Shown here in pieces: positions 62,230 to 64,000 of a stretch of DNA of 64,000 nt; positions within the stretch are counted from its first letter, which is position 1; each line of letters begins with the position of its first letter. Under the pieces are notes generated by a model. It was not told the DNA's origin. It did no database searches and saw only the letters and a program-made list of their open reading frames with translations. The DNA comes from Pachypanchax playfairii. Lineage: Eukaryota; Chordata; Actinopteri; Cyprinodontiformes; Aplocheilidae. The position numbers were made by a program, and so were the translations under genes. The stretch is taken from assembly GCA_006937955.1 (NCBI GenBank), contig SSNP01000403.1:104010-168009 (forward strand), written 5' to 3'.

Positions 62230-63340
62230 ACTGTCCCACGCATCACATGGTGTTTCTGCTGCAGGAACTATTTAAATAACTATAACTTGCTCAAATTCTC
62301 ACCAATTTTCAGATGATTTGTTTTTTTTTATAAACGTAAGAGCTGTAGTTATGACACTACATACAATAAGTAATTATATAGTACCAATATTACGAATATT
62401 TATCACCAAAGCTTATAGACCAGCATAATAACCATGGACTCATGAAAATACACAAGTGCAATAAATATAAACAGGTTTGTATATATAATTAATATTTAGG
62501 TTTCTAAAACTCAGTGTACCAATATGAGAACATTACTAATATAATAAAACATGTATTTTTATGTGTTTAGTGATAGTTCCAATATATTAAAAAATATTTA
62601 TATTTTGACAGCATCTCATTATAATAAATAACGATGAAACATTTTCTTCATTGTCTGAAACATCTTGGACAGGAAAGTGACAATTATTTGCAAAACAAAT
62701 TAGGTAGAAGTTTTCCTTTTACAAATATGCAAGAGGAAATACAGTGTTGCAGATCAGAGTCCTGTTTAAGTCCTCTGTCCTGAAGTCCTCACTGCACAAT
62801 GGAGTCCTTTCAGAGGGACAAAACCATCTCTTCTCAGGACCATATCGTCTCTATGGAAACCTAAAAAACATGAAATGGACCAGATATATCAGTTATGGGC
62901 AACACTGTCAGGACGCTTATTGTACATAAATTAATAACGATTATCCTAAGTCAAATTACAATATATTATATCTTACAGGTGACAGATGAGCCCAAGGTTT
63001 TTGTTTTGAAACAACAGTGACGTGAACATCTACAGGCTGCACTAAAGTCTGGTATCTTCACTGATCAATAAAACCTGAAATGTCCTGCATCATAACACAG
63101 GATGTTTTTAACAAACCAAACTGATTGTAAATAATACAACTGTAGAACTCGTGCTATAGTAGCTGTGATCCACAACTGCACAATGGATGATTAATTTTTT
63201 TTAAAGAAAAGCAGCAGTTTTAACCTGTTCATGCATCCAGAATTATAGTCACATTGAAACGTTAGTAGAGCATCAAACCGTTTGACAATCCGTCAAGATT
63301 TCAGCGAGATAAGAGTGTTTATGTCAGTTCAGATCACTTA
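62230..63340. other. Region upstream of TCAIM, AT-rich, no gene recognised
   Basis: It lies between the two divergent motif copies. It probably contains the promoter or first intron of TCAIM. No ORF above background was seen. Confidence 0.5.
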
Positions 63341-63341
63341 C

Positions 63342-63450
63342 CTTCATTCACTACAAAGCAGTCTGCCAGAGAGCTCGACTGTAGCAAGATGGCCGCCGTT
63401 GATGTCGTCTGAAACGCCCGCACGAGGTATCTAGTGTTTATATACTTATC
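63342..63450 (-). other. tcaim: Candidate noncoding first exon of TCAIM
   Basis: A near-ideal donor, AATGAAG|GTAAGT, lies at 63342/63341 on the - strand. Joined directly to exon 59821 its ATG would be out of frame, so it could only serve as 5' UTR. The right boundary is a guess. Confidence 0.3.
63378..63400 (+). promoter_or_regulatory. Second, inverted copy of the YY1-like block
   Basis: It is identical over 23 bp to 62205-62227 but on the opposite strand. Downstream similarity resumes (ATCTAGTGTTTATATAC versus ATCTAGTATTTATGTAC). The + strand ATG here opens only seven codons (MAAVDVV). Confidence 0.55.
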
Positions 63451-63499
63451 TATGGTTCAAGGTTTCTGTTGACCACAGCTCTGTGCTGACTGGAAGGAT

Positions 63500-64000
63500 C
63501 AGGTTGATACACATCTTCTTCTGCGGCGTATTGCTGCCATCTGCTGTCCTATAAATTCCAGTCTACAGCAAATGTGTTCTTTGTATATACTGTATATTTT
63601 TTTTAATTGTGTCCCAATTATCTAATTTCAAAAGTATGCTTGTGTTGAATACAGTAAGTACAACTGTTCCAAGTTCCTTAAATAATATTCTTCTATAAGT
63701 GTTATACTTATGACATTTAATAAGGATGTGTTCAATAGTTTCCACATCCCCACACTCACACTTAACAACTACGTGTTTGGCAGTCAGAGCCAGTCCACTT
63801 CTAAGTCCACAATGACCCAGTCTCCTCCTAGTAAAGACCACATTGTCTCTTCTTTTTTCAAAAGACAACTGCCTTTCCTTTTTTACTGATTCTTGTACCT
63901 TATGGTAAGCCCTTCTCTTTATTTCACATTTCCATCATTGTTTTCCTAGTGACTTAAGGATAATTTCAGTATAATCTGGGGTACCATATTTTATTTCAAC
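63500..64000 (-). mobile_element. 3' end of an I-like (RNase H-bearing) LINE, antisense
   Basis: The - strand frame 63868-63563 reads TRRRLGHCGLRSGLALTAKH then CECGDVETIEHILIKCHKY, the zinc-knuckle-like CxC...H...C block after the RNase H of I-clade LINEs. It continues upstream beyond the window edge with a decayed frame. The 3' UTR includes GCAGATGGCAGCAATACGCC on the - strand. Confidence 0.7.

Overview
The window looks like a piece of a teleost (ray-finned fish) nuclear genome. The evidence is vertebrate-type split genes with GT-AG introns and a repeat load typical of fish: Tc1 elements, hAT and PIF/Harbinger-like DNA transposons, L2-clade LINEs with the UnaL2-type 3' hairpin, jockey/Rex-like, RTE-like and I-like LINE pieces, and tRNA-derived SINEs. 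There are three N runs (17307-17316, 40143-40152, 52639-52923).

Two protein-coding genes are present, tail to tail. CNOT10 (CCR4-NOT complex subunit 10) lies on the + strand. Seventeen coding exons run from 5692 to a stop at 38644 and join into one open frame of 2127 nt (708 codons plus stop). A six-codon first exon may lie at 121-138, and one N-terminal exon is not found. TCAIM (T-cell activation inhibitor, mitochondrial) lies on the - strand, with its stop at 40623 and a probable start at 62216. Its ten coding exons sum to 1590 nt in perfect phase (529 residues). About 2 kb separates the two stop codons, and each gene has an AATAAA in its 3' flank.

Layout: 1-5691, CNOT10 5' end and a three-level transposon nest (LINE, PIF/Harbinger-like element, Tc1). 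5692-10736, first CNOT10 exons. 10970-12733, exactly 49 copies of a 36-bp minisatellite in an intron. 13058-13237, exon. 13348-20800, a large intron with Tc1 pieces, a jockey-like RT piece, a degraded L2, a small membrane/coiled-coil ORF, a SINE and an antisense LINE. 20829-23150, five exons. 23151-30919, repeat-rich intron. 30920-30995, exon. 30996-38474, a deep nest of elements including a nearly intact Tc1 transposase gene with one nonsense codon. 38475-38644, last exon. 40623-43883, four 3' TCAIM exons. 43884-55789, a 12-kb intron holding an L2 LINE whose ORF1 and ORF2 are separated by about 6.9 kb of a 12-bp minisatellite. 55790-62216, the remaining TCAIM exons. 62217-63450, promoter region with a divergent duplication. 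63555-64000, antisense I-like LINE.

CNOT10 encodes a TPR protein of the deadenylase complex and TCAIM a mitochondrial protein. Nothing in the sequence suggests that they work together. The most notable signals are the minisatellite sitting between the ORFs of a LINE, a Nextera/Tn5 adapter left at the edge of an assembly gap inside that LINE, the 49-unit array with an in-phase splice acceptor in CNOT10, a Tc1 insertion whose empty site is preserved in a paralogous repeat 20 kb away, and a duplicated inverted first-exon/YY1-like module upstream of TCAIM.
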